Shown piece by piece: positions 44,381 to 51,982 of a DNA stretch of 64,000 nt. Each line of letters starts with the position of its first letter. Positions within the stretch are counted from its first letter, which is position 1. This DNA is from Simplicispira sp. 125 (GTDB lineage: Bacteria; Pseudomonadota; Gammaproteobacteria; Burkholderiales; Burkholderiaceae_C), in assembly GCF_003096555.1 (NCBI RefSeq), contig NZ_QEKM01000001.1:310001-374000 (forward strand), given 5' to 3'. Position numbers and translations under genes: made by a program. The notes beneath the pieces are model-generated. The model worked only from the letters and a program-made list of their open reading frames with translations, was not told the origin of the DNA and ran no database searches.

Positions 44381-45727
44381 ATGACGCGTTGCCCCGCACT
44401 GCTGGTGGCGGCCCCGGCCTCGGGCCAGGGAAAAACCACGGTGGTGGCGGCCTTGGCGCGCCTGCATGCGCGCCAGGGGCGGCGTGTGCGCGTGTTCAAG
44501 TGCGGGCCCGATTTTCTCGACCCGCACTGGCACCAGCTCGCCAGCGGAGCGCCCGTGCATTCGCTGGATTTGTGGATCAACGGCGCCGAGGATTGCGCCG
44601 CGCGCCTGCACGCCGCCGCGCAGGAGGCCGACCTGGTGCTGATCGAAGGCGTGATGGGCTTGTTCGATGGCGAACCCAGCGCCGCCGACCTGGCGCGGCG
44701 CTTTGGCGTGCCGGTGCTGGCCGTCGTCGATGCTGCCGCCATGGCCGGCACCTTTGGCGCGCTGGCACATGGCCTGCAGCACTACCAGCCCGACCTGCCC
44801 TGGGCGGGCGTGCTGGCCAACCGCGTGGCGGGCGAGCGCCATGCCGAGATGCTGCAGCGCGGCCTGCGCGAGCCGGGTGACTGGCTGGGCGCCTTGCCGC
44901 GTGTGGCGCTGGCGCATGCCGCCCCCGCAGGCAAGAATGCCGCCCTGCTGCCCGAGCGCCACCTGGGCCTGGTGGCCGCGCACGAACTCCCCGACGCGAT
45001 GGACCGGCTCGACGCCGCCGCCGATGCGCTGGCGTTGACGCCCCTGGGGCAGATGGATGCGGCGAATTTGCAGCGCTGGGCGGTGGACTTTCCGGCGCCA
45101 CCTGCGCCGCAGCCCGTGCCGCCGCTGCTGGCAGGCTGTATTGTGGCCGTGGCGCGCGATGCCGCGTTCAGCTTTATTTACCCGGCCAACCTCGACACCC
45201 TGACGCAACTCGGCGCCCAGGTGCGCTTTTTCTCGCCGCTGGCAGGCGATGCCTTACCAGCCTGCGATGCCGTGTGGCTGCCCGGCGGCTATCCCGAGCT
45301 GCACGCTGCGCAACTGGCGGCGAACCAAGGCCTGCAGAACGACCTGCGCGCGCACCTGGCCGCAGGCAAACCCCTGTGGGCGGAATGCGGGGGCATGCTG
45401 GCGCTTTTCGAATCCTTGCGTCTGCAGGACGGCAGCGTGCAGGCGATGTGGGGCCTGTTGCCCGGCCAGGCCGCCATGCAGCCGCGCCTGGCATCGCTCG
45501 GGCCGCGACAAGTCAACCTGGCGGGCCAGGTGCTGCGCGGCCACAGCTTTCATTACTCCACTGCCGACTGCAGCGCCCCGGTGCTGGCGCGCAGCAGCCG
45601 GCCTGGCGGGGCGGATGCCGATGGCGAGCCGGTGTATGCGCTGGGCAGCCTGCGTGCCAGCTACTTTCACGCCTGGTTTGCCTCGAACCCCGTGGCGGTG
45701 GCGCAGTTGCTCGGAGGCGCAGCATGA
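44381..45727 (+). CDS. cobB: Cobyrinate a,c-diamide synthase
   Basis: 448 residues (CobB/CbiA). ATP- and Gln-dependent amidation of the a and c side chains of cobyrinate. N-terminal dethiobiotin-synthetase-like domain with P-loop APASGQGKTTV, then a C-terminal glutamine amidotransferase domain with WLPGGYPEL and the nucleophile in WAECGGMLALF. ATG 44381 lies after AGGAG. First gene of a tightly overlapped run to btuC. Confidence 0.95.
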   Translation: MTRCPALLVAAPASGQGKTTVVAALARLHARQGRRVRVFKCGPDFLDPHWHQLASGAPVHSLDLWINGAEDCAARLHAAAQEADLVLIEGVMGLFDGEPSAADLARRFGVPVLAVVDAAAMAGTFGALAHGLQHYQPDLPWAGVLANRVAGERHAEMLQRGLREPGDWLGALPRVALAHAAPAGKNAALLPERHLGLVAAHELPDAMDRLDAAADALALTPLGQMDAANLQRWAVDFPAPPAPQPVPPLLAGCIVAVARDAAFSFIYPANLDTLTQLGAQVRFFSPLAGDALPACDAVWLPGGYPELHAAQLAANQGLQNDLRAHLAAGKPLWAECGGMLALFESLRLQDGSVQAMWGLLPGQAAMQPRLASLGPRQVNLAGQVLRGHSFHYSTADCSAPVLARSSRPGGADADGEPVYALGSLRASYFHAWFASNPVAVAQLLGGAA

Positions 45728-46311
45728 CCCTCTCCGTGGCCCGCAGCGAGCTCATTCTGGGTGGCCAGAAAAGCGGCAAATCGCGCCGCGCCGAGGCGCT
45801 GGCGGCCCAATGGCTGGCGGCCAGCCCCGCGCACCGCGCGCTGTTGATTGCTACCGCAGAGGCGCACGACGAGGAAATGCGCCAGCGCATTGCCCGCCAC
45901 CAAAGCGACCGCGCCGCGCGCGTGCCGCGCATGCAGACGTTGGAGGAGCCGCGCGACCTCGCTCGGGTTTTGGTGCAGCGCGGCGCGCCGGACACCCTCA
46001 TCGTTGTCGATTGCCTGACGCTGTGGCTGACCCACTGGATGTTTGGGTTCGATGAAAATTTAATGCAAAAAGAGGCTCCAGCGCACAACTGGCCTGCGCA
46101 GGCAGCTCTCTTTTTTGAAGCGTTGGCGAAAACCCCTGGGCCCGTTGTTCTGGTGGGCAACGAGATCGGCCTGGGGGTCATTCCCTTAGGAAGCCAGGTG
46201 CGCGCCTTTGTCGATGCACTGGGCGTTTTGAACCAGCAGGCAGCGCAGGCCTGCGCGCGCGCCACGCTGATGGTCTCCGGCCTGCCGCTCACCTTGAAGG
46301 ACACCCCATGA
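45724..46311 (+). CDS. cobU: Adenosylcobinamide kinase / guanylyltransferase
   Basis: 195 residues. Phosphorylates adenosylcobinamide and transfers GMP during nucleotide-loop assembly. P-loop GGQKSGKS (13-20), VVDCLTLWLTHW and VGNEIGLGVIPLGSQVRAF are conserved. Residues 111-131 are encoded by an in-frame copy of the dispersed repeat, making the protein about 15 residues longer than the ~180-residue norm. Overlaps cobB and btuF by four bases each. Confidence 0.95.
   Translation: MTLSVARSELILGGQKSGKSRRAEALAAQWLAASPAHRALLIATAEAHDEEMRQRIARHQSDRAARVPRMQTLEEPRDLARVLVQRGAPDTLIVVDCLTLWLTHWMFGFDENLMQKEAPAHNWPAQAALFFEALAKTPGPVVLVGNEIGLGVIPLGSQVRAFVDALGVLNQQAAQACARATLMVSGLPLTLKDTP
46055..46117 (-). repeat. 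Dispersed repeat copy inside cobU, in frame
   Basis: Minus strand: CAAAAAAGAGAGCTGCCTGC then GCAGGCCAGTTGTGCGCTGG, AGCCTC and TTTTTGCATTAAAT. Layout agrees with the family and the two ends are near-inverted repeats. Encodes CobU residues 111-131. Confidence 0.65.
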
Positions 46312-47216
46312 AACCCACGCCCATCAAACGCATTCTTATCGTGCTGGCGATTTTGCTGGTGCTGGTGCTGGCCATGGCCACGCTGGCGCAGGCTGCGCCC
46401 ATCAGCGTGGTGGACGATCGGGGCCGAACCGTCACGCTGGCCCACCCGCCCGAGCGCATCGTCAGCCTGCTGCCCTCGCTGACGGAGACCGTGTGCGCGC
46501 TCGGTGCCTGCGAGCGCCTGGTGGGCGTGGACCGCTATTCCAACTGGCCGGCCAGTGTGGTGCCGCTGCAGGGGGTGGGCGGCGGGTTGGACCCGAACAT
46601 CGAGGCCATCGTCGCCCTGCGGCCCGACGTGGTGCTGATGGCGACCTCGTCGCGCGCGCAGGCGCGGCTCGAATCGCTGGGTGTGACCGTGGTGGCGCTG
46701 GAGCCCAAGACCCATGCCGACGTGCAGCGCGTGCTGGGCAAGGTGGGCCAGGTGCTGGGCGTGCAGGATGCGCAGCGGGTCTGGCGCACCATTGACGCGG
46801 GGGTGCAGGCTGCTGCCCAGTCGGTGCCGCCCACCGTGCGCGGCACGCGGGTGTATTTCGAAGTCAACAGCGGGCCGTACGCGGCAGGCCCGTCCTCCTT
46901 TATTGGTGAGACGCTCGCACGGCTGGGGGCCCGCAACATCATTCCCGCAGCGCTCGGGCCTTTCCCCAAACTCAACCCCGAATTCGTGGTGCGCGCCGAC
47001 CCCGACCTGATCATGGTCGGTGCGCGCAGCGCCGAGGGCCTGGCCGCGCGCCCCGGCTGGAGCCAGATGCGCGCGCTGCGGGACGGCCGGCTGTGCCGGT
47101 TTGACGCAGCGCAGTCCGACGTGCTGATCCGCCCCGGCCCGCGCATGGCCGAAGCGGCGCGCCTGATGGCGACCTGCCTCACCGACAAGGCGCCCCGCAA
47201 AGAAGTGCGACCATGA
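46308..47216 (+). CDS. btuF: Cobalamin ABC transporter substrate-binding protein
   Basis: 302 residues. N-terminal hydrophobic signal segment (ILIVLAILLVLVLAMATLAQ), then the BtuF-like fold: RIVSLLPSLTETVCALGACE, LVGVDRYSNWP, DPNIEAIVALRPDVVLM. Class III binding protein that delivers cobalamin or cobinamide to BtuCD. Four-base overlaps with cobU and btuC. Confidence 0.92.
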   Translation: MKPTPIKRILIVLAILLVLVLAMATLAQAAPISVVDDRGRTVTLAHPPERIVSLLPSLTETVCALGACERLVGVDRYSNWPASVVPLQGVGGGLDPNIEAIVALRPDVVLMATSSRAQARLESLGVTVVALEPKTHADVQRVLGKVGQVLGVQDAQRVWRTIDAGVQAAAQSVPPTVRGTRVYFEVNSGPYAAGPSSFIGETLARLGARNIIPAALGPFPKLNPEFVVRADPDLIMVGARSAEGLAARPGWSQMRALRDGRLCRFDAAQSDVLIRPGPRMAEAARLMATCLTDKAPRKEVRP

Positions 47217-48319
47217 GCGCCGTCATGCCCCTGCCGCCCATCCGCTTGCCCCCCTGCGCCAGCACCGTGCACGCACGGCGCGGCCGCTGGCTGGCGCTGG
47301 TGCTCATCGCTCTGGCGCTGTGCCTGTTCGTGCTGGGCACGGCGGTGGGCAGCAGCGGGTTTGAAAACCTCCTACCCGCGCTGTGGAACCCGCAGGGCGA
47401 CAGCGCGGCGCACGCCATGGCGCAGCAAATCGTCTGGGACATTCGCCTGCCGCGCACGCTCGGCGCCTGGTGTGCAGGCGCGCTGCTCGGGCTGGCGGGT
47501 GCGGTGGCGCAGGGGCTGTTTCGCAACCCGCTGGCCGACCCGTATCTGCTGGGCAGTGCCTCGGGCGCCTCGCTGGGCGTGGCGCTGGCGCTGGCCCTGA
47601 TGGGGGGGGCGGGCGGCATGTTGGGCGGGGCGCAGAGCGCCGTCACCATTTCGGTGTATTCCGGCCACTGGCTGGTGCGCCTGGGGCTGACGGGCGCGGC
47701 CTTCGTGGGCGCGGTGCTGGCGGTGCTGCTGACGCTGGTGCTGGCGCGCGGCGTGCAGCACACGCTGCGCCTGCTGCTGGCGGGCGTCATCGTGGGCGTG
47801 GTGCTGGGGGCGCTCACCTCGCTCATCCTGCTGCTGTCGCCCGATTCGCTGCAGGCCATGCAGGCGTTTTTGCTGGGCTCCACCGGCTTTGTCGGCTGGA
47901 CGTCGTGCCTGCTGATGGCCGTCGTTTGGGGGCTGTGTCTGGTGGTGGCCTGGCTGCTGGCGCGCGGGCTCGATGGCCTGGCGCTGGGCGAAGCCACTGC
48001 GCTCAGCCTGGGGCTGCGGCTGGCGCCGCTGCGCGCGGTGCTGGTGGCGGTGCTGGCGCTGGCCACGGGCACCGCAGTGGCGCAGACCGGTTTGATTGCC
48101 TTTGTCGGCCTGGCCGCGCCGCACCTGGTGCGCGCCGCCGTGCCGGTGCCGCACGGGCGGCTGATGCTGTTGTCCAGTCTGATGGGCGGCGCGCTGCTGG
48201 CGGGCGCCGACCTGCTGGCGCGCGGCCTGCTGGCGCCGCAGGAGCTGCCCGTGGGCGTGCTCACTGCCGTGCTCGGCGGCGGCTATTTGCTGTGGCTGAT
48301 GCACCGAAGGACATTGTGA
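47213..48319 (+). CDS. btuC: Cobalamin ABC transporter permease
   Basis: 368 residues, about ten membrane helices, FecCD/BtuC family: RLPRTLGAWCAGALLGLAGA, LFRNPLADPYLLGSASGASL and the coupling segment TAVAQTGLIAFVGLAAPHLV. The loop following helix 3-4 (about 130-150) is slightly longer than usual. Translationally coupled to btuF. Confidence 0.94.
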   Translation: MSAVMPLPPIRLPPCASTVHARRGRWLALVLIALALCLFVLGTAVGSSGFENLLPALWNPQGDSAAHAMAQQIVWDIRLPRTLGAWCAGALLGLAGAVAQGLFRNPLADPYLLGSASGASLGVALALALMGGAGGMLGGAQSAVTISVYSGHWLVRLGLTGAAFVGAVLAVLLTLVLARGVQHTLRLLLAGVIVGVVLGALTSLILLLSPDSLQAMQAFLLGSTGFVGWTSCLLMAVVWGLCLVVAWLLARGLDGLALGEATALSLGLRLAPLRAVLVAVLALATGTAVAQTGLIAFVGLAAPHLVRAAVPVPHGRLMLLSSLMGGALLAGADLLARGLLAPQELPVGVLTAVLGGGYLLWLMHRRTL

Positions 48320-48324
48320 AACAC

Positions 48325-48450
48325 CCCCCTGAGCGGCTGCGCCGCTTCCCCCCGCTCTCGCAGCGCTGCGCGCTGCGGGCAGGGGGACGCCCCCAGCGCG
48401 GCGGGGCGGCCCTTGCGCGGGGGCCGCTGGCCTGGGCCGTGCCGGTTTCG
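48325..48450 (+). repeat. GC-rich intergenic repeat, copy 2
   Basis: Begins just after the btuC stop. Same blocks as copy 1 (CCCCCTGAG, CTTCCCCC, CAGGGGGACGCC, GCGGCGGGGCGGCCCTTGC, GGCCTGGGC). It separates btuC from btuD by 169 bases within an otherwise compact operon. Confidence 0.8.
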
Positions 48451-48488
48451 TATGTCGCGGGTGGCGCACAGCGCAATGGATTGCAAAA

Positions 48489-49274
48489 ATGATAGCTATC
48501 AACGCCCGAGAAATAAGCGCTGGCATAGGAAAAAGCTCCATATTGCACGGCATCACCTTACCGCTGGCGGCTGGGCGCTGGACCAGCATCGTCGGCCCCA
48601 ACGGCGCGGGCAAATCGACCTTGCTCAAGGTATTGGCTGGGCTGCTGCCGGCGCAGAGCGGGCAGGTCGCCTTGTTCGGTCGCGTCTTGCACGATTGGTC
48701 GGCCCGTGAGCGCGCCCGCCAGATGGCCTGGCTGGGCCAGAACGAAGCGGCGGCCGATGACCTGACGGTGCTCGACGTGGCGTTGCTGGGCCGTTTGCCG
48801 CACCAGGGCTGGCTGCAGCCGCCCAGCCTGGCCGACCACGCCGCGGCAGAAGCGGCGCTGCGCCAGACGCAGGCCTGGGCCTGGCGCGAGCGGCCGCTGG
48901 GCCAGCTCTCGGGCGGCGAGCGCCAGCGCGTGCTGCTGGCGCGCGCCCTGGCCGTCAACGCGCAGGTGCTGCTGATGGACGAGCCCCTGGCCAACCTCGA
49001 CCCGCCGCACCAGGCCGACTGGCTGCTGTTGGTGCGCAGCCTGGTGGCCGAGGGCCGCACCGTGGTCAGCGTGCTGCACGAGCTGTCGATGGCGCTGCAG
49101 GCCGACGACGTGGCCGTGCTGGAAGGCGGCCGCCTACAGCACCACGGCGCCGCGCACGATCCGGCCACCCACCGCGCGCTGGAAGCCGTGTTCGGCCAGC
49201 GCATCGCCATCCACTGCGTGCAGGACCAGTGGCTGGCCTTGCCCCGGTTGCACGCCCCTGCATTCGCTACTTGA
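48489..49274 (+). CDS. btuD: Cobalamin ABC transporter ATP-binding protein
   Basis: 261 residues. Walker A GPNGAGKST (36-44), ABC signature LSGGERQRVLLARAL, Walker B LLMDEPLANLD, and H-loop VLHELSM. Pairs with BtuC. The start region may include remnants of a dispersed repeat. The ATG at 48489 has no strong ribosome-binding site. Confidence 0.94.
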   Translation: MIAINAREISAGIGKSSILHGITLPLAAGRWTSIVGPNGAGKSTLLKVLAGLLPAQSGQVALFGRVLHDWSARERARQMAWLGQNEAAADDLTVLDVALLGRLPHQGWLQPPSLADHAAAEAALRQTQAWAWRERPLGQLSGGERQRVLLARALAVNAQVLLMDEPLANLDPPHQADWLLLVRSLVAEGRTVVSVLHELSMALQADDVAVLEGGRLQHHGAAHDPATHRALEAVFGQRIAIHCVQDQWLALPRLHAPAFAT

Positions 49275-49284
49275 GGAAACCCCT

Positions 49285-49854
49285 ATGGAAATCGAAACTG
49301 CTCCCACCGAGAAACGCTATGAAAAACCCGAGGGCGAACGCCGGGGCCTGGTCATCGTCCACACCGGCGACGGCAAGGGCAAAAGCACGGCCGCCTTTGG
49401 CCTGGCGCTGCGCGCGCACGGGCGCGGCAAAGCGGTGCGGATCTTCCAGTTCATGAAAGTGCCGAGTGCGCGCTTTGGCGAGCACCGCATGTTCGAGCAG
49501 CTTGGCATCCCCATTGAAGGCCTGGGCGATGGATTCAGCTGGAAGAGCAAGGACCTGGAGCATTCCGCGCAGCTCGCCCGCGACGGCTGGGAAAAGGCGC
49601 GCGCCGCCATCCTCTCGGGCGAGCACTTCCTGGTGGTGCTGGACGAAATCACCTACCCGCTGATCTACGGCTGGCTGCCGCTCGAACCCGTGCTGGAGAC
49701 GCTGCGCACACGCCCCAGGGACGTGCACGTCGTGCTCACCGGCCGCCGCTGCCCGCCCGAGATCATCGAACTGGCCGACACCGTGACCGAGATGGCGCTC
49801 ATCAAGCATGCGTTCCAGGCCGGCGTTCCGGCGCAGCGCGGCATCGAGGACTGA
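49285..49854 (+). CDS. cobO: Cob(I)yrinic acid a,c-diamide adenosyltransferase
   Basis: 189 residues (CobO/BtuR/CobA type). Transfers the 5'-deoxyadenosyl group from ATP to the cobalt of corrinoids. P-loop GDGKGKST (28-35), VRIFQFMKV, VVLDEITYPLIYGWL and TGRRCPPEIIELADTVTEM are all present. GAGGAAACCCC lies before the ATG. 10 bases after btuD. Confidence 0.96.
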   Translation: MEIETAPTEKRYEKPEGERRGLVIVHTGDGKGKSTAAFGLALRAHGRGKAVRIFQFMKVPSARFGEHRMFEQLGIPIEGLGDGFSWKSKDLEHSAQLARDGWEKARAAILSGEHFLVVLDEITYPLIYGWLPLEPVLETLRTRPRDVHVVLTGRRCPPEIIELADTVTEMALIKHAFQAGVPAQRGIED

Positions 49855-49862
49855 GCTGGCGC

Positions 49863-50939
49863 ATGCCCTGGCACTGGCTCTATCCCCTCGCGGCCTCGCC
49901 CTGGGAGGGCGCGGCCTGCCTGGCGTGGGCGGTGCTGGTGGCGCTGGCGGTAGACCGCCTGTGGGGTGAGCCGCCCGCGCGCTGGCACCCGGTGGTGTGG
50001 ATGGGCAGCGCGCTTGCGGCCTGCGGCGCGCGCATTGCGCCAGCGACGCAGACGGGCCAGGATTTGAAGGTTTTTTGGCTTGCTGCGCTTGCCTGGTGTG
50101 CGCTGGCAGCTCTTGTTTTTATAGCGTTTTCAGCGGTGCAAGGCCTGCTGTGGTGGCTGGGCTGCCCGGTGCATTCCAGCGCCCATGCTTTGGACATTGC
50201 GGGCGTGGGCCTGGCCGGTGCCCGTTCGGTGCAAACGACGCTGGCCGCGTTGCTGACGGCCACGGCAATGGGCCTGGCACTCAAGCCCTTGCTGGCGCTG
50301 GCCCTGCTGCAAAGCGAAGTGCGCGCCGTGGAAGCGGCTTTGGGTGAATCGCTGGCCGCTGGCCGCGCACGCCTGGCCTGGTTGGTGAGCCGCGATGTGG
50401 CGCCGTTGAGTGCCGACGAGGTACGCCAGAGCGCCATCGAGTCGCTCGCCGAAAACCTGAACGACTCGGTGGTGGCACCTATTTTCTGGTTTGTGCTGGC
50501 GGGCCTGCCCGGCGCGGCGCTGTACCGCTTCGCCAACACCGCCGACGCCATGTGGGGCTACCCAGGGATGCGCGGCGGGCGCTACTGGCAATGGGCAGGC
50601 AAGTGGGCGGCACGGGCCGACGATGTGCTCTCGTGGCTGCCCGCGCGGCTGACCGCGTTGCTGCTGGCGCTGGTGGCCGGGGGCGTGCCGCTGCGCAGCT
50701 TGGCGCAGGAAGCGCGCAAGACGCCATCGCCCAACAGCGGCTGGCCCATGGCGGCGATGGCGCTGGCGCTGGGTGTGCGGCTGTCCAAGCCGGGTGTGTA
50801 CCAGCTCAATGCTGCGGGCCGCGTGCCCACCCATAAGGATGCCGAGCACGCGCAAAAATTAGTATTAAAAGTGGCCCTGGCGCTTGTCCTGATTGCGCTG
50901 GCAGCTATTGTTTTTGTGGCTTTTGGAATGCTTGCCTGA
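49863..50939 (+). CDS. cbiB: Adenosylcobinamide-phosphate synthase
   Basis: 358 residues, integral membrane enzyme (CbiB/CobD) that attaches aminopropanol phosphate to adenosylcobyrate. Conserved segments: DRLWGEPPARWHPVVWMGS, SRDVAPLSADEVRQSAIESLA-ENLNDSVVAP, NTADAMWGYPG and WPMAAMALALGVRLSKPGVY. It is longer than the ~320-residue norm; two hydrophobic helices (about 67-90 and 331-353) are each encoded by a copy of the dispersed repeat in the same phase. Nine bases after cobO; its stop overlaps the next start. Confidence 0.95.
   Translation: MPWHWLYPLAASPWEGAACLAWAVLVALAVDRLWGEPPARWHPVVWMGSALAACGARIAPATQTGQDLKVFWLAALAWCALAALVFIAFSAVQGLLWWLGCPVHSSAHALDIAGVGLAGARSVQTTLAALLTATAMGLALKPLLALALLQSEVRAVEAALGESLAAGRARLAWLVSRDVAPLSADEVRQSAIESLAENLNDSVVAPIFWFVLAGLPGAALYRFANTADAMWGYPGMRGGRYWQWAGKWAARADDVLSWLPARLTALLLALVAGGVPLRSLAQEARKTPSPNSGWPMAAMALALGVRLSKPGVYQLNAAGRVPTHKDAEHAQKLVLKVALALVLIALAAIVFVAFGMLA
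50061..50126 (-). repeat. Dispersed repeat copy inside cbiB (N-terminal part), in frame
   Basis: Minus strand: CGCTATAAAAACAAGAGCTG, CCAGCGC, ACCAGGCAAGCGCAGCAAGCC, AAAAAACCTTCAAAT. Follows the family consensus over its full length. Encodes residues 67-88, a hydrophobic helix. Confidence 0.75.
50855..50920 (-). repeat. Dispersed repeat copy inside cbiB (C-terminal end), in frame
   Basis: Minus strand: CAAAAACAATAGCTGCCAGC, GCAATCAGGACAAGCGCC, AGGGCCACTTTTAATACTAA. A very close match to the consensus. Encodes residues 331-353, the last membrane helix of CbiB. Confidence 0.8.
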
Positions 50940-51982
50940 TGCCACATGCACGTTTCATGCACGGTGGCCCGGATGCACAAGGTGTGCCGCTGTACGACTT
51001 CTCCACCAACGCCAACGCCTGCGGGCCGTGCCCCGAGGCGCTGGCCGCCGTGCAGCAGGCCGATGCCACGCGCTACCCGGACCCGACTTACACGGCGCTG
51101 CGCGAGGCTTTGGGCGCTTTCCATGCGGTGGCGCCCGAGCGGATCGTGCTGGCAGCGAGCGCCAGCGAATGCATCCACCGCTTCACGGCGCTGGCTGCGT
51201 TGCAAGGTGCCCGGCTTGTGAGCGTGCCCCGGCACAGCTATGGCGACTACGCGCAGGCCGCCCAGGCCCGGGGTCTGGCCGTTCTGCACGAACCTGCCGC
51301 GGACGTGGGGCTGCAATGGGCATGCGAGCCTGCCAGCCCGCTGGGCGATGGGGACCTGCAGCGTGCCCGCTGGCTGCTGGCGCCCGACATGCCCGATGCA
51401 TCCCATGCGGGAGAGGCGCAGGCGCTGCGGGTGCTCGATTGCGCCTATGCGCCGCTGCGGCTCGATGGCACGCCCTGGCCTGCTGCGGCGCCCGGCGTCT
51501 GGCAACTCTGGACGCCCAACAAGGCTCTGGGCCTGACCGGCGTGCGCGCTGCTTATGCGATTGCCCCGCATGCCGAAGCGGCCCACCGCCTCGCCGCATT
51601 GGCGCCGTCCTGGCCCCTGGGCGCGCACGGTGTGGCTTTGCTGGCCGCCTGGGTGCAGCCGTCGGTGCAGCGCTGGCTGGCCGACTGCCTGCCACGGCTG
51701 CGCAGCTGGAAAACACGCCAGCAGACACTGTGCACAACCTTGGGCTGGGCGGTGCTGCCGGGCAGCACGGCCAACTTTTTCTGTGCCCGTCCACCGCAAC
51801 CGCATTTGCCTGAGCGGCTTGCCGCCCTGCGCAAGGCGGGTATCAAGCTGCGCGAATGCAGCTCCTTTGGATTGAGCGGCGTTCTGCGCCTGGGCGTGCT
51901 GCCGCCGCCCGCGCAGGATGCGCTGCAGACGGCTTGGCGGGCGGCCTGCAGCGCCCATCCCTCTACCGAGAACATGCAATGA
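50939..51982 (+). CDS. cobC: Threonine-phosphate decarboxylase-like PLP enzyme (CobC/CobD type)
   Basis: 347 residues, fold type I aminotransferase family. Makes (R)-1-amino-2-propanol O-2-phosphate for CbiB. N-terminal HGG and DFSTNANACGP, TRYPDPTYTALREAL, and the PLP lysine in WTPNKALGLTGVRAAYA are seen. Naming differs between pathways (CobC in Pseudomonas, CobD in Salmonella). Start overlaps the cbiB stop (TGATG-like, one base), and its end overlaps cobQ by four bases. Confidence 0.92.
   Translation: MPHARFMHGGPDAQGVPLYDFSTNANACGPCPEALAAVQQADATRYPDPTYTALREALGAFHAVAPERIVLAASASECIHRFTALAALQGARLVSVPRHSYGDYAQAAQARGLAVLHEPAADVGLQWACEPASPLGDGDLQRARWLLAPDMPDASHAGEAQALRVLDCAYAPLRLDGTPWPAAAPGVWQLWTPNKALGLTGVRAAYAIAPHAEAAHRLAALAPSWPLGAHGVALLAAWVQPSVQRWLADCLPRLRSWKTRQQTLCTTLGWAVLPGSTANFFCARPPQPHLPERLAALRKAGIKLRECSSFGLSGVLRLGVLPPPAQDALQTAWRAACSAHPSTENMQ

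Noticed and set aside
48480..48530. Repeat-like sequence at the btuD start (ATAAGCGCTGGC)
   Set aside because: Short resemblance only; btuD N-terminal codons are family-like, so I kept it as coding sequence.
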